The notes beneath the pieces are model-generated. The model searched no databases. It was not told the origin of the DNA and saw nothing but the letters and a program-made list of their open reading frames with translations. Source: a virus. Taken from it: a stretch of 64,000 nucleotides of DNA. Every line of letters begins with the position of its first letter. Position 1 is the stretch's first letter. Shown one piece after another: positions 23,961-32,560 of this stretch. Both the position numbers and the translations under genes were made by a program. The stretch lies in the IMG/VR virus record IMGVR_UViG_3300036852_000742, positions 1 to 64,000 of that record. One strand, written 5' to 3'.

Positions 23961-24710
23961 TCATCCCGCATCGGTCACACCCCCGTTTCCGTACAACTCG
24001 TGCAGCCGGGCAAGGTAGCGACGCTCGGCCTCGGCCGGTCCCCAGCCCTCAACCTTGACGCCCAGCGGGGGCACGTCCTCGACTGCGGCCCACGGCAACG
24101 GCGGCGGCGCCATGAGCGCGTCGCGCTCGTCATGGAGGATTCGGTTGTCGGCCTCCTTGACTTCGACCGGGCAGGTGTGATCGAGACCGAACCGGTCGCA
24201 GATGACAACCATCAACCGGTCCTCAGCCGCCTGGTACGCCGGCATTGCAGCTTTGAGTGGCCGGATCATGTCGCCCATGTACGCCTCGGTCGCGTCATGC
24301 AGGAGCGCCCACAGCGCGTGCTCAGGTGCGACTGCGTAGCTCATCAGCACGCAGTGCTCGGCCACCGAGTAGAAGCGACTGACGTGCCCGCCGTAGCGGC
24401 ACAGCAGCGACAAGGCGTGCGCGATGTCCACGGGATCGACGTCGTTCACGTTTGGCGCGAGCGGATAGAAGGCACGCCCGGTGAAGGTCTGCATCCATGC
24501 CTGCATCCCAGTGGGGTCGGTGGCACGTAGCGCGGCGAGGATGTGCCCGAGGTGTGTGGGGGTGCCCCGAACATGGAAGGTGACCACGCCTGTGCGCGGG
24601 TCCTGGTGGGCAACAGCGTGCGGCTTCAGGCCGGGGCCTGCCCACTCGTCGACCAGCGCCTCGGCGTCGGCGGCGGTCGCGACCAGAAGCCGGTCTGATG
24701 ACTCAGTCAT
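23961..24710 (-). CDS. HD-domain phosphohydrolase (5'-nucleotidase-like)
   Basis: 249 aa. Residues 97-150 hold AHALSLLCRYGGHVSRFYSV, AEH (H119) and LLHDATEAYMGD (H138, D139), the metal-binding residues of HD-domain nucleotide phosphohydrolases such as YfbR. Phages use these to shape the dNTP pool. The N-terminal 70 residues are an extra, uncharacterised domain. The start overlaps the preceding gene by 8 nt. Assignment to dNMP hydrolysis is inferred from the family. Confidence 0.8.
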   Translation of the reverse strand: MTESSDRLLVATAADAEALVDEWAGPGLKPHAVAHQDPRTGVVTFHVRGTPTHLGHILAALRATDPTGMQAWMQTFTGRAFYPLAPNVNDVDPVDIAHALSLLCRYGGHVSRFYSVAEHCVLMSYAVAPEHALWALLHDATEAYMGDMIRPLKAAMPAYQAAEDRLMVVICDRFGLDHTCPVEVKEADNRILHDERDALMAPPPLPWAAVEDVPPLGVKVEGWGPAEAERRYLARLHELYGNGGVTDAG

Positions 24711-25473
24711 TGGCCGCTGCCGATTCGACGTGTGGGCATCGGTAGCCCGACATCATCATCGGACACACGTCGGCCACGTACCGGTCGTGCGGCATGTGTT
24801 CGGCGGTGACACCCCTGGCCCGCCAGGCGGCGGCGTCGGAGTGGCCGTACATCTCTACCCAGGCATCGTCTTCCGTTTCGGCCTGGGAGCCTTCGAGCAC
24901 CCCAAGCGGGCAGCCGCACGCCTCGCGGAACACCCACTGGGTACGCGTACGGCCACCGGGAACTGCCTCGGCCGCCGCGTGCGCCGCAACCTGCCGGTCG
25001 ACGATCGCCAACAGGTGCTCGCCGTACTCGGTGTACACCTGCTTCACCTCATCGCTGTCTTCGGTGATCCGGATTGCGCCGGGGACACCACCGGGCCGCA
25101 CCTTCAACCCTGGGATCACCTGCCCGGTTTTCGGGTCGGTGACCGACCCGTCAGCGCGGCGCTGGCCCCGCCCCAGCAACGCCTTCACGAACCTTTCCCG
25201 GACCTGGGTCACCTCCTGGACCTCGTCCGGGTACTCCACCGCCACCCACCACGCCAACGCCTGTGGGTCGGCAACGAACGCGGCCTCTTTGGATACCGGC
25301 AGGACCACTGAGCCCAAGCCGGGCAGCTTCCACGACGGTGCGGTTCCCTGCTCGACCAGCTCGCGGGTGGCCTCCTCGTCCAGTGCGCGGCGAAACACCC
25401 CGGCCTGGCGCAGTGCTGCCGAAGCCAACGCCTGCAACCGCAGCACCTGCTCGATGCGCTCGCGGCGGTTCAT
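24703..25473 (-). CDS. Hypothetical protein next to RecA-like ATPase
   Basis: 256 aa. The N-terminal third (LVEQGTAPSWKLPGLGSVVL, then VSKEAAFVADPQALAWWVAV) and middle (VRPGGVPGAIRI) are typical of actinophage proteins encoded beside Sak4-like ATPases, suggesting a linked role in recombination or replication, but no domain is recognised. The C-terminus has CGCP and a closing CPMMMSGYRCPH cysteine pair. Overlaps the ATPase by 4 nt. Confidence 0.6.
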   Translation of the reverse strand: MNRRERIEQVLRLQALASAALRQAGVFRRALDEEATRELVEQGTAPSWKLPGLGSVVLPVSKEAAFVADPQALAWWVAVEYPDEVQEVTQVRERFVKALLGRGQRRADGSVTDPKTGQVIPGLKVRPGGVPGAIRITEDSDEVKQVYTEYGEHLLAIVDRQVAAHAAAEAVPGGRTRTQWVFREACGCPLGVLEGSQAETEDDAWVEMYGHSDAAAWRARGVTAEHMPHDRYVADVCPMMMSGYRCPHVESAAAND

Positions 25474-26384
25474 GCCGCAGCGTCCGCAACAGCGTGGGAC
25501 AGCGTCGCTGCCGTGGTGCGACGCAGGAACGCGGCCCGCTCGCGCAGCAGGGCCTCAAGGCTGGTCAGTTGCCCATCAGGGCCGTAGACAACAGCGCTGG
25601 CCTGGCCGACAGCGTCCAGCTCCCGGAACTTGGCACCCAACTCCGGCGGGGTCCGGCCGTCTTCGAGGGCCCAATCCCGCACGGTGATCGGGTTGAGTGG
25701 TTGGCCGACAGCGTCGCGCTCCAACCACCGCAGGACGATCTCGCCGACTTCTTCGGTGGGCTTGTCGAAGGTCTTGTCCCGCAGCTCCGGGCAGATGCTC
25801 TTGGAGATCCGGGCAACGGCGTTGTCCATGTCGAGAATGACGTCGAACTCACTCTCGATGTTGTCGCGCTGCTCGGGTTTGAGACCGATCTTCCGTGGGG
25901 CCATCTTCCCGGCGGTGTTCAACTCCACCACGTACTCGGTTTTCACCCTCATAGTGACGATGAGGTGCCCCGGGTACCCCAGGACGGCGTCCATCATCTG
26001 CCGTTCGACCGGTCGCATCCGCTTCCAGCCCTCGAACGAGCTTGCGGCGGCGCCGACCTTGTCGAGCATGCCGTCTTCGCCGCCCCAGAACGGGGACAGC
26101 GTGTCGATGATCAACGGGTTGATGCCTTGTTCTGCGGCGGCGATCGTTGCGCGCGTCAGGTCCTCAGGGTCGAACGTGGCCATTGGTAGATGCCGGAAGG
26201 TGAACAGGTCGGCGTACTTCCGGGCACGGTGCCTGTCGGTGTCGATCAGGCCCGGGTTGTCGCCAAGTGCACGAGCGAGCGTCAGTGCGCTGAATGTCTT
26301 ACCCGATCCTGATACGCCGGTCAGCGCCAAGCGGGCCCAGCTACCAGTCTTCACAGCCTGGACGAACTGGAACGGTGTGGTCAT
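25470..26384 (-). CDS. RecA-like AAA ATPase, Sak4-type recombinase candidate
   Basis: 304 aa. Walker A GVSGSGKT at residues 23-30 follows a short N-terminal lead; LIIDTLSPFW (about 90-99) supplies Walker B, and VTMRVKTEYV follows as the next core strand. This compact RecA-fold layout matches phage AAA_24 / Sak4 single-strand annealing proteins. It probably works in phage recombination and replication with the neighbouring 256-aa protein. A specific recombinase role is inferred. The 155 bp upstream (26385-26539) hold no gene but contain several GTTGCAG-like elements. Confidence 0.75.
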   Translation of the reverse strand: MTTPFQFVQAVKTGSWARLALTGVSGSGKTFSALTLARALGDNPGLIDTDRHRARKYADLFTFRHLPMATFDPEDLTRATIAAAEQGINPLIIDTLSPFWGGEDGMLDKVGAAASSFEGWKRMRPVERQMMDAVLGYPGHLIVTMRVKTEYVVELNTAGKMAPRKIGLKPEQRDNIESEFDVILDMDNAVARISKSICPELRDKTFDKPTEEVGEIVLRWLERDAVGQPLNPITVRDWALEDGRTPPELGAKFRELDAVGQASAVVYGPDGQLTSLEALLRERAAFLRRTTAATLSHAVADAAA

Positions 26385-26539
26385 TGGGGTCAGATCTCCT
26401 CAGTTGTAGTGGGTGACCGCCCCTGTTACCGTTGCAGAACGGTGCAGCCCCCCGGTTGTATCCGTCTCCGCGCAGCCCCCAGTCCTGCAACGCTCAGGGT
26501 TCCAGCCCCTGTTGCAGCGGTCCGGGGGTTGCGTGTTTT

Positions 26540-26956
26540 CTACCCCTTGGGCTTGAGTGGCCCACCCCCGCCTGGCGGTAGGGCTGGGGTCAGCGCCTTC
26601 CCGTCCCACTGGATCCGCCCACCTTGCAGCAGCCAAGGGATGATCGTTGACAGCCGCCAGTAGATGACCCGCTGCCTGCCGATCGCCCTACCGTATGCGT
26701 CCGGTTTGGGCAGCTTCGTTGTCCCTGCCGTTGCCGGCAGGTTCCAGGCGTAGACGGTGTTGGGCTGACGTCCAGTCAGCTCGGCCACTCCGTCCACGCC
26801 GATCAGGGTCGTGTCCGAGATCAGCGCGCCGTACTTCGCGTCGCCATCCAGGCCAGGGTCGGCGAGGACGGCGCGGATCTTGGCCAGGGCGAGGTCGTTC
26901 ACCGTGGCCGGGTCGAGGACCTCGTCGTCGACCACGTTGGACTCCATCGTGCTCAT
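26540..26956 (-). CDS. HTH DNA-binding protein, 138 aa
   Basis: Residues about 50-110 (IGVDGVAELTGRQPNTVYAW then GRAIGRQRVIYWRLSTIIPW) look like a MerR/AlpA-type helix-turn-helix with a wing, as in many small phage DNA-binding proteins. Start: ATG at 26956, 14 nt after AAGGAGG; a GTG four codons upstream is also possible. First gene after promoter P8 and directly before the ATPase, so it may regulate or assist replication. Confidence 0.65.
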   Translation of the reverse strand: MSTMESNVVDDEVLDPATVNDLALAKIRAVLADPGLDGDAKYGALISDTTLIGVDGVAELTGRQPNTVYAWNLPATAGTTKLPKPDAYGRAIGRQRVIYWRLSTIIPWLLQGGRIQWDGKALTPALPPGGGGPLKPKG

Positions 26957-27006
26957 GAGGGGTAGCACCTCCTTCTCTGTGTGTTGGGGCTGGCCAAGCC
27001 GTCCCT

Positions 27007-27035
27007 ATTCTATCCGGCCGTGGAACGCGGGGCAA
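27007..27035 (-). promoter_or_regulatory. Leftward phage promoter P8
   Basis: Minus-strand TTGCCC (27030-27035), 17 bp, TAGAAT (27007-27012). The spacer keeps CCCGC but the downstream arm is altered (CCGGA), so this is the least symmetrical copy. It overlaps the last codons of the WhiB gene. Drives the 138-aa HTH protein and the ATPase genes. Confidence 0.65.
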
Positions 27036-27489
27036 TACGCGCGCGTGATCTCGGGGTCTTCGCTGCTCGCCGGGACTTTTTGCGGGTCTCACTGGCACAT
27101 TGCTTGCACTGACTCGCGCGCCCGTCGAGAAGCCCCTTGGCCGGGTAGAACTCGTCGAGGGGCTTCACCGCCCGGCAGCCCCGGCACGCTTTGAAGCCGT
27201 CGGGAGCCGCCGGCAACGGATCCGGGGCCGGCCCAGCAGCAGCACGTTGCCGCTTGAGTTTGCGGCGCTCACCCTCGGTGAGTCCTCCCCAGATACCAGA
27301 CGGGGCGTCGATCTTTATGGCCCAGTCCAGGCACTCTGCCTGGACTTCGCAACCTCGGCAGATCCGTTTCGCGACGTTGGTCTCCCAGGACGTTCCGGCG
27401 CCATGCTCAGGGAAGAAGGCCTCCGCGTCGGTCTCAAGGCATGCCGCGAGGTCTGTCCAGTCCTGCCCGGCGAGTTGGAAGGCTGTCAC
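27010..27489 (-). CDS. WhiB-family regulator fused to a zinc ribbon
   Basis: 159 aa. C17, C44, C47 and C53 (ICRGCEVQAEC) are the four cysteines that hold the 4Fe-4S cluster in WhiB proteins, followed by GIWGGLTEGERR (65-76), the WhiB signature that contacts the sigma factor, and a basic KRQR stretch. After residue 98 comes an unusual addition, CRGC...CKQC (102-131), a four-cysteine zinc ribbon of the type found at the start of phage HNH proteins, and a very basic tail. WhiB-like phage proteins can repress host cell-division genes and cause superinfection exclusion (as in mycobacteriophage TM4). Confidence 0.85.
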   Translation of the reverse strand: MTAFQLAGQDWTDLAACLETDAEAFFPEHGAGTSWETNVAKRICRGCEVQAECLDWAIKIDAPSGIWGGLTEGERRKLKRQRAAAGPAPDPLPAAPDGFKACRGCRAVKPLDEFYPAKGLLDGRASQCKQCASETRKKSRRAAKTPRSRARIAPRSTAG

Positions 27490-27845
27490 GACTGACCGTG
27501 CCCATCGTCGTCGTGGGCAGGGTGGAACCGGCCGTGGTCGGCCACGGGCTGGGTCCAGGTGGTGCCGGTGTCGAGGTCGGAGCCGTGGGCCACCCGGAAG
27601 TGGTCCCCGAACTGACCACCCACCAGCTCATGATCGGCGTTGTAGTGTTCCGGGTATTCGTCCAGGGTGTCGATCCGTTGGTGGTGGCCGTCGGCGGTCA
27701 GGAAGACGTCGCCCTCATGCAGGGTCACCCCCTCCACGGTGTCGCCGGGGTCGGCTGGGCGGCCCACGGGCGACAAGTTGTGCATGGCAGGGGGCGGCGA
27801 TTCGCCGCGCCCGATGGCGCCCAGCACATCGTCAATGATGGTCAT
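27486..27845 (-). CDS. Acidic, histidine-rich hypothetical protein
   Basis: 119 aa. The C-terminal half is rich in His and Asp (ADGHHQRIDTLDEYPEHYNA, PAHDDDGHGQS), which could bind metal. First gene after promoter P9, so it may be expressed early. Unknown function. It overlaps the WhiB gene by 4 nt. Confidence 0.6.
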   Translation of the reverse strand: MTIIDDVLGAIGRGESPPPAMHNLSPVGRPADPGDTVEGVTLHEGDVFLTADGHHQRIDTLDEYPEHYNADHELVGGQFGDHFRVAHGSDLDTGTTWTQPVADHGRFHPAHDDDGHGQS

Positions 27846-27897
27846 GGTGGGGGCCTCCCTGGTCTCCGTCTCGGTGGAGGGGCTTGTCCAGCACCCC

Positions 27898-28395
27898 TTA
27901 ACTCTCTACATTACCCGCTACTGGTGGGCGGGGCAATACGCCGTCGGTGGTGAGCCACCCCAACCGACCCCGATACAGCACCGGCCAATCCGCCGGCACC
28001 TGCCACTCCTCCAACTGCCAACCCACCCCCGGGGCTTTGGCCTGCGCCGGATTGGCATGGCACCACGTGTGACACGCCCGGCAGGCGTGCAGCACGTTGA
28101 CCAACTGGTTGTTCAGCTCTTTCGCCGCCCCGTGCCGCCCGCCGTCCTTGCGGCCCTTGCGGTGCGCCGGGTCAACCGCCCGCTCCGTGCATCCATCCCG
28201 CGCGATCTCACACCGGCCGCCGGACCGGGCTGCCAGCCCCCGCATCGCCACCGCCGGCAACGCCGCCTGCACCCGATGCCGCTTGACCGTCCGCGCCGCC
28301 CGCAACGCCACCGTCCGGACCAGCCCGCCCGTACGCGCCAGCGGTTTCCCCGCCGCGAGCGGACCTCCGCGCTTCAACGGCCCGCCCCGCTTCAC
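27898..28395 (-). CDS. HNH endonuclease, 165 aa
   Basis: A basic, repetitive N-terminus (RGGPLKRGGPLAAGKPLART) precedes the nuclease: CEIARDGC, then VDPAHRKGRKDGG (DPAHR is the metal-binding HNH strand-turn), LNNQLVNVLHACRACHTWCH and a C-terminal tail. This matches the HNH signature H-N-H with CxxC zinc support. GTG start at 28395 coupled (GTGA) to the upstream gene. The last codons run into promoter P9. May act in DNA replication, packaging or as a homing enzyme. Confidence 0.78.
   Translation of the reverse strand: MKRGGPLKRGGPLAAGKPLARTGGLVRTVALRAARTVKRHRVQAALPAVAMRGLAARSGGRCEIARDGCTERAVDPAHRKGRKDGGRHGAAKELNNQLVNVLHACRACHTWCHANPAQAKAPGVGWQLEEWQVPADWPVLYRGRLGWLTTDGVLPRPPVAGNVES
27908..27936 (-). 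promoter_or_regulatory. Leftward phage promoter P9
   Basis: Minus-strand TTGCCC (27931-27936), 17 bp, TAATGT (27908-27913), arms CCCGC/GCGGG. A stem-loop GGGG-TGCTGGACAAG-CCCC follows, with the same CTGGA loop. It lies within the 3' end of the HNH gene. Confidence 0.75.
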
Positions 28396-28721
28396 CGGTG
28401 ATCGCCGTACATGCGGCCCACACCGGGGTACAGGCAGTGGACCGACACCGGTGCTGCTGGCGCCTCGGGGAAACCGAGACGCCGCACGGTCACCATCTCG
28501 CCCTCGACGGCCAGCACCACGTACTCCCATTGCGGGCCGTCGATGAACCTGACCACGTCCCTCGGGCGCGGGTCGAACGACACGAACACCTTCGCCAAAC
28601 ACTTCGGGCAGTGGTACACCCAGTCGCAGCTATCAGCACCGTGCCCGCCCATTGACCGTGAGTCGTGCCCGAGGAACTGGCCGTTGCACATGCCGCACAT
28701 GCGCCAGAGGGCGCTAGCCAC
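28392..28721 (-). CDS. Zinc-ribbon hypothetical protein, 109 aa
   Basis: Cysteine pairs CGMC (about residues 9-12) and CPKC (about 38-41) form a likely zinc ribbon. A beta-rich domain with DVVRFIDGPQWEYVVLAVEG follows. Overlaps both neighbours. No family assigned. Confidence 0.6.
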   Translation of the reverse strand: MASALWRMCGMCNGQFLGHDSRSMGGHGADSCDWVYHCPKCLAKVFVSFDPRPRDVVRFIDGPQWEYVVLAVEGEMVTVRRLGFPEAPAAPVSVHCLYPGVGRMYGDHR

Positions 28722-29376
28722 GGGGCACCTCCACCAGCGGGACGGCGGGCGGGGCCGGGAGGTCAGCCGGCCACAGCACCGTCACACCGATCCCCCGAAC
28801 GACGATCACGTCCATGACCAGGGCCAGCGCCGTAAAGGTGCCGTCCTCGTCCCGGGCCTGGTTGGTGGCCCAGTACTCGACGGCCCGGGTGGCAACCCGG
28901 GCCACGGACGCAGCTTCACGGGGCGACAGGGCCACCGCAGACCGGTCCTCTGTGGCGGCGGCCCGGCGAATGACCTGCCTGGCCGCGATCACATCCCGGG
29001 TTGCCCGGACAACCACAGTCCTGGACGTGGTGGAGTTGACGGGCCGGTCGGCGGCCAACTCCGTGACCAGGTCACACGCGGCGATCAGAGCCTGCCCGGC
29101 GACCGGCCACAGGGCCCGCCCGACCCGGTCACCCAGGTGCAGCATGACCGGCCCGGGGCAGTCGGGGAGCTTCCCCAACCCGGGATGGTTGTTGCCGCCG
29201 GTGCCGTTCGGGTAGGTCCACCGCTGCCACCACGCACCCCGGTCACCCTGCACGTTCTCCACGTCGATCCCGCAGTACAGGCAGTCCCGCCAGTGGTCGC
29301 GGTCCTTATGCCACGAGTGACGGCGCAGGGCCGGGTTGTACACCGTCACGCGCCGGTTGGGGTTGGTGCGCTTCAC
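28714..29376 (-). CDS. Hypothetical protein with CLYC motif, 220 aa
   Basis: GTG at 29376 overlapping the previous TGA. The N-terminus has HSWHKDRDHWRDCLYCG, a Cys/His cluster. The rest is mostly helical (LIAACDLVTELAADRPV, REAASVARVATRAVEYWATN) and ends in a hydrophobic stretch. Function unknown. Confidence 0.6.
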   Translation of the reverse strand: MKRTNPNRRVTVYNPALRRHSWHKDRDHWRDCLYCGIDVENVQGDRGAWWQRWTYPNGTGGNNHPGLGKLPDCPGPVMLHLGDRVGRALWPVAGQALIAACDLVTELAADRPVNSTTSRTVVVRATRDVIAARQVIRRAAATEDRSAVALSPREAASVARVATRAVEYWATNQARDEDGTFTALALVMDVIVVRGIGVTVLWPADLPAPPAVPLVEVPRG

Positions 29377-29573
29377 GGCGGCGGCCCCGGCCTGCGGGGC
29401 TTCGCTGCTGGCACCTCGGCGGGCCACGCGGTCACCACCGCCCGGCCGACCTTGCCCAACGTGGCGTTGAGGGCCCACGCCACGGCGACCACCACCGCCC
29501 CGGCCAGGCGCTCAACCACAGGTTCGGTCCAGGTGGCCCCAACCCGCCGCAACGACACCCTGTGCCCGGTCAT
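29373..29573 (-). CDS. Small hypothetical protein, 66 aa
   Basis: ATGA overlap at both ends. A hydrophobic helix (LAGAVVVAVAWALNATLG) in the middle could be a membrane segment; the tail is Pro/Arg-rich. Unknown. Confidence 0.55.
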   Translation of the reverse strand: MTGHRVSLRRVGATWTEPVVERLAGAVVVAVAWALNATLGKVGRAVVTAWPAEVPAAKPRRPGPPP

Positions 29574-30010
29574 GACGGCACCGGCAGGTGTGTCACCACA
29601 GGCCAGTCGACGACTGTGTAGCTGTCCACGACCCGGCCCGCGTCCGGACCAACAACCCGGCTGCACCCCGCGTAGATGCACCACACCTCGTCCGTGGGGG
29701 AGGTCGGGGTCCGGTCGTCCCACGTCTCGCCGCACACCGCCATCGCCAAGCCGTCCGGGGATCGCCGGACCTGCCCGAGCAGCGGGGTCCACATCGGACC
29801 GAGCCCGTCGATGACCGTGCACAGCCGGCACCGGTCGGGCTCGTCGGCGGCGGTGTTGAGCCGGTCGACAAACACGTAGCCGTGCGGGGGCATGTGGCAC
29901 ACCAGCTCCACGACGCTGTCGTTCTGCGTGACGGCGCGTACCCGGTGCTGGCGGCCCCATCCCGTCGGCGTCCACAACCCCGGCGCCAACCCGACCTGCC
30001 CGGCGCTCAT
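29570..30010 (-). CDS. Hypothetical protein, 146 aa
   Basis: ATG at 30010 overlapping the upstream stop (ATGA). Contains CHMPPHGYVF, CRLC and two later cysteines (VCGETWDD, WCIYAGCS). The pattern suggests a small zinc-binding domain. Its role is unknown. Confidence 0.55.
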   Translation of the reverse strand: MSAGQVGLAPGLWTPTGWGRQHRVRAVTQNDSVVELVCHMPPHGYVFVDRLNTAADEPDRCRLCTVIDGLGPMWTPLLGQVRRSPDGLAMAVCGETWDDRTPTSPTDEVWCIYAGCSRVVGPDAGRVVDSYTVVDWPVVTHLPVPS

Positions 30011-30243
30011 CGGGGACCACCGCCCTCGTCCCGCCCGCCACGGTGAGCAGGGCAGAAATCTGGGGCGGAACGGCTCCCCTTCCCTTTGAACGGGCGGGTC
30101 AGCCAGCCGGCCTTCTGGGCAGCCAAGCGGGCGTTGTTCTCGGAGAGCTTGTCCCACCGTCCGCCACCACGGAAGGTCGTGGCGCACCCGTACCGGTCGC
30201 AATGCACTTCCCATACCGGGTCCACGACCCGTCGGGCGCTCAT
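30007..30243 (-). CDS. Small zinc-finger-like protein, 78 aa
   Basis: Cysteines CDRYGC and a later CPAH suggest a zinc finger (WEVHCDRYGC...DFCPAH). This layout (a Cys pair, 40 residues, then CPxH) is typical of short actinophage proteins of unknown role. Start at 30243 by ATGA overlap with the DUF3560 gene. Confidence 0.6.
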   Translation of the reverse strand: MSARRVVDPVWEVHCDRYGCATTFRGGGRWDKLSENNARLAAQKAGWLTRPFKGKGSRSAPDFCPAHRGGRDEGGGPR

Positions 30244-31730
30244 CGGGGGCCGCCTGTCGGCCACGCCGCGAACCAGATGTGGGTCGGGTACTCGTGTTCA
30301 GCCCCGTCGTCCAGGCGGATGGTCACCCAGTCGCCGCGCTCGCCGCGCCTGTCCACGGGGGAGCAGTACGCGACCGGGCCGGCGAAGTTTCGGATGAGGT
30401 GCCGACCGTTGAAGCCCCGGTCCCAGACGCCTTTGACGATGTCACCTACCTCGATCCGGTCGACCCGGATGTCTTCGGGGTCACCGGGTGGGAACTCCCA
30501 CGCGGGGGTGCCGACGACCGGGGTCAGCGACGCGGCGATGTCCGGGACCGGTTCGCCGGCCTCAAGCCGGTCGTACACGTCCAGGTAGGCGGCGCTCAGC
30601 GCCCGGGTCGCGGCAACGTCGGCGCCGGGGGCGGGTTGGCGTACCGCTACCTCAACGTCGGCAGCACCCAGGTCAAGCCCATGTACCAGTCGCTGCGCCC
30701 ATTCGACGTGCCTGGCGAGCTGGCGTGACGCGTCGTCGTACCGGCCGCCGGTGCGCCTCCACAGTTGCTGCCAGCGGTCAACCTTGGAGGCGAGCGCCGC
30801 CGACCATGGGGTGCTGGCCGGGGTGTCCCACTGCATCCCGTCCCGGCGCCGGCCGGTGACCCCGTCGTACTTGACGGTCTTCGGCCAACTGCTGCTGGCC
30901 AGGGAGACACTCTTCGGGTTGATCCGGGTGACCTTGTACCAGCCGTGCCCCCCGACCCGAGCCCAGTCACCTTTGGCGAAGTCTTCCGGCGCCCCAGCAA
31001 CGAACTCACCGGACGCGGCCAGCTCTTCGAGCACCTTCCGCCAGTGGCGGATCTCTTCTGCGAGCCGGTCGACCTCGCGTTGCGACTTCTCTCCGGTTCC
31101 GCCGCTGGTCAGGGAGTCATCCCGGCGCCGCTCCCACTGCCGCACCTCGGCCGACAAGGTGTCGATCCGGCGCATCGTGACCCTCGGGTTGTGCCGGGCC
31201 TTCTGGTTGGCTGCTACACCGTCGGCCCGGTCGGCGAGGTCCCGGGCGTAGCGGCGTTCGTCGGCGGCGTGCTCCTGGCTGCGGCTGGCCCGCTCCCGAC
31301 GGTTCCGGTCAGCCGGGTAGGAGTAATGGTCGACTAGCAACGGCTGCCCGAACGGGATCGAGTCGTGGACCCGGTCGGCGGCGGCCTGGTGGCCGGCGGC
31401 GCGGGTAGCGGCGAGGCCTGCGCGTTCGTCGAGCCGGTCGGCGCGGACCTCAGCCCGGTCGGTCCGGGCAGCCTCCCGTACGGCGGTGGGCCGCCACCGG
31501 TTGTCGATCTGGACGGTGACCACGTGGTCGGCGTCGCGCAGCGCCTGCGCAGCGCGATCGGTCTTCTCCTGCTGGCCGTCCTTGTCGCGGCTGTTTTTGA
31601 TGTAGATGCCGACGGTACGACCCCACGTGAAGCCGTGCCGGCTGACGATCTCCAACACGCCGTCGCCCTTGTGGGAGCCAGTTAACAGGGTCCCGTCGGC
31701 GTGGGTGTGGCTGATAAGGATTGCGGTCAT
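30240..31730 (-). CDS. DUF3560-domain protein
   Basis: 496 aa. Residues 1-170 match DUF3560: ILISHTHADGTLLTGSHKGD, then GFTWGRTVGIYIKNSRDK, a variable segment, RADRLDERAGLAATRAAGHQ and SIPFGQPLLVDHYS, which is the family signature. A long helical region with DR/EA repeats follows (RRYARDLADRADGV and further), then WARVGGHGWYKVTRINPKSV, and a C-terminal SH3-like domain. DUF3560 proteins occur on plasmids and phages; no activity is proven. The ATG at 31730 has AAGGAG 8 nt upstream. Confidence 0.8.
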   Translation of the reverse strand: MTAILISHTHADGTLLTGSHKGDGVLEIVSRHGFTWGRTVGIYIKNSRDKDGQQEKTDRAAQALRDADHVVTVQIDNRWRPTAVREAARTDRAEVRADRLDERAGLAATRAAGHQAAADRVHDSIPFGQPLLVDHYSYPADRNRRERASRSQEHAADERRYARDLADRADGVAANQKARHNPRVTMRRIDTLSAEVRQWERRRDDSLTSGGTGEKSQREVDRLAEEIRHWRKVLEELAASGEFVAGAPEDFAKGDWARVGGHGWYKVTRINPKSVSLASSSWPKTVKYDGVTGRRRDGMQWDTPASTPWSAALASKVDRWQQLWRRTGGRYDDASRQLARHVEWAQRLVHGLDLGAADVEVAVRQPAPGADVAATRALSAAYLDVYDRLEAGEPVPDIAASLTPVVGTPAWEFPPGDPEDIRVDRIEVGDIVKGVWDRGFNGRHLIRNFAGPVAYCSPVDRRGERGDWVTIRLDDGAEHEYPTHIWFAAWPTGGPR

Positions 31731-32197
31731 CGTGGTGCTCCTTGGGGAACGGTGAGCAGGATGGCCAGCGCCGCATGGGCGGCGGCGACCCGGATGGTGC
31801 TGTGCGCGGCGTCGCGGCGGCGGTGCTCTTCGCGTTCGGCGGCGCTCACCGAGTGACCGAAGACGACCATCCCGCCGATGCCGCCCCCGTCGGTGACCAC
31901 GCGGTGTGCGATACCGACCAGGTCGGCATGCGCAGCAGGTGTGCCGATCCACCGGCGGGCCTGGGGCAAGCTCGCGAACTGGACCTCCAGCTCGGGCAGG
32001 AGCGCGGCCAACTCGACGAGCGGCAGGTAGATCGCCCCCCACGGTGTGCCGGGGGTTTCGAGGCGTTCCACGGCCCATTGCCCGTCCGTCGACTGGGCTG
32101 CCCACACCTCCGGGCGGGTGCGCCCGGAGGTGGGGCCGCCGAGGAACGTGACCCGGCTGCTGGTGGTGACACCCGTCACCGGGGTCACGCCGTTCAC
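31727..32197 (-). CDS. Hypothetical protein, 156 aa
   Basis: GTG at 32197 (GTGA overlap). Strand-rich first half (SRVTFLGGPTSGRT, QWAVERLETPGTPWGAIYLP), then helices (LVELAALLPELEVQFASL). Its end overlaps the DUF3560 start by 4 nt. Unknown function. Confidence 0.6.
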   Translation of the reverse strand: MNGVTPVTGVTTSSRVTFLGGPTSGRTRPEVWAAQSTDGQWAVERLETPGTPWGAIYLPLVELAALLPELEVQFASLPQARRWIGTPAAHADLVGIAHRVVTDGGGIGGMVVFGHSVSAAEREEHRRRDAAHSTIRVAAAHAALAILLTVPQGAPR

Positions 32198-32505
32198 AGC
32201 GCGTCCTCTTCTTGGCAGCAGCCGCAGCAGAACCGGTGCCCGGTGTTGCACGGGCCAACACCCAGTTGGTGCGGTTCGTGGCAGTGCTGGTGGTCGCAGT
32301 CGACCGGCTCCGGGTCGGCGCAGGTTTTGTGGGGCTGGAGCGCCCGGCATTGCTGGTCGGTGGGGGTGTCGGCGCATTCGGCGCAGGCGTCGGCGTGGAC
32401 CCATCGGCCGGCGGTGTAGGCGAGGAGCCCACCGCAGGTGCACTGGGCGATGGCGGTGCGCAGTGCGGGTTGGGTGGTGACAAGGGTCAGGGCCGGTGCG
32501 GGCAT
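32194..32505 (-). CDS. Cysteine-rich zinc-binding protein, 103 aa
   Basis: Eleven or more cysteines in short spacing (CTCGG, CAEC, CRALQPHKTC, CDHQHC, CNTGHRFCCGCC), implying several zinc sites. Common in actinophages as a short gene first in the early operon; role unknown. ATG at 32505; weak ribosome site GACGGAAA. First gene of the leftward transcript from the divergent promoter pair. Confidence 0.6.
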   Translation of the reverse strand: MPAPALTLVTTQPALRTAIAQCTCGGLLAYTAGRWVHADACAECADTPTDQQCRALQPHKTCADPEPVDCDHQHCHEPHQLGVGPCNTGHRFCCGCCQEEDAL

Positions 32506-32560
32506 GGTCGGGTTTCCGTCTCTGTGTGGGTGGGGGTTTCCAGCTCCCCTTCCGGTGTCC

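Noticed and set aside
26385-26539. Possible replication origin with GTTGCAG-like elements
   Set aside because: Only a few imperfect copies without regular spacing or an AT-rich segment; not enough to call an origin.
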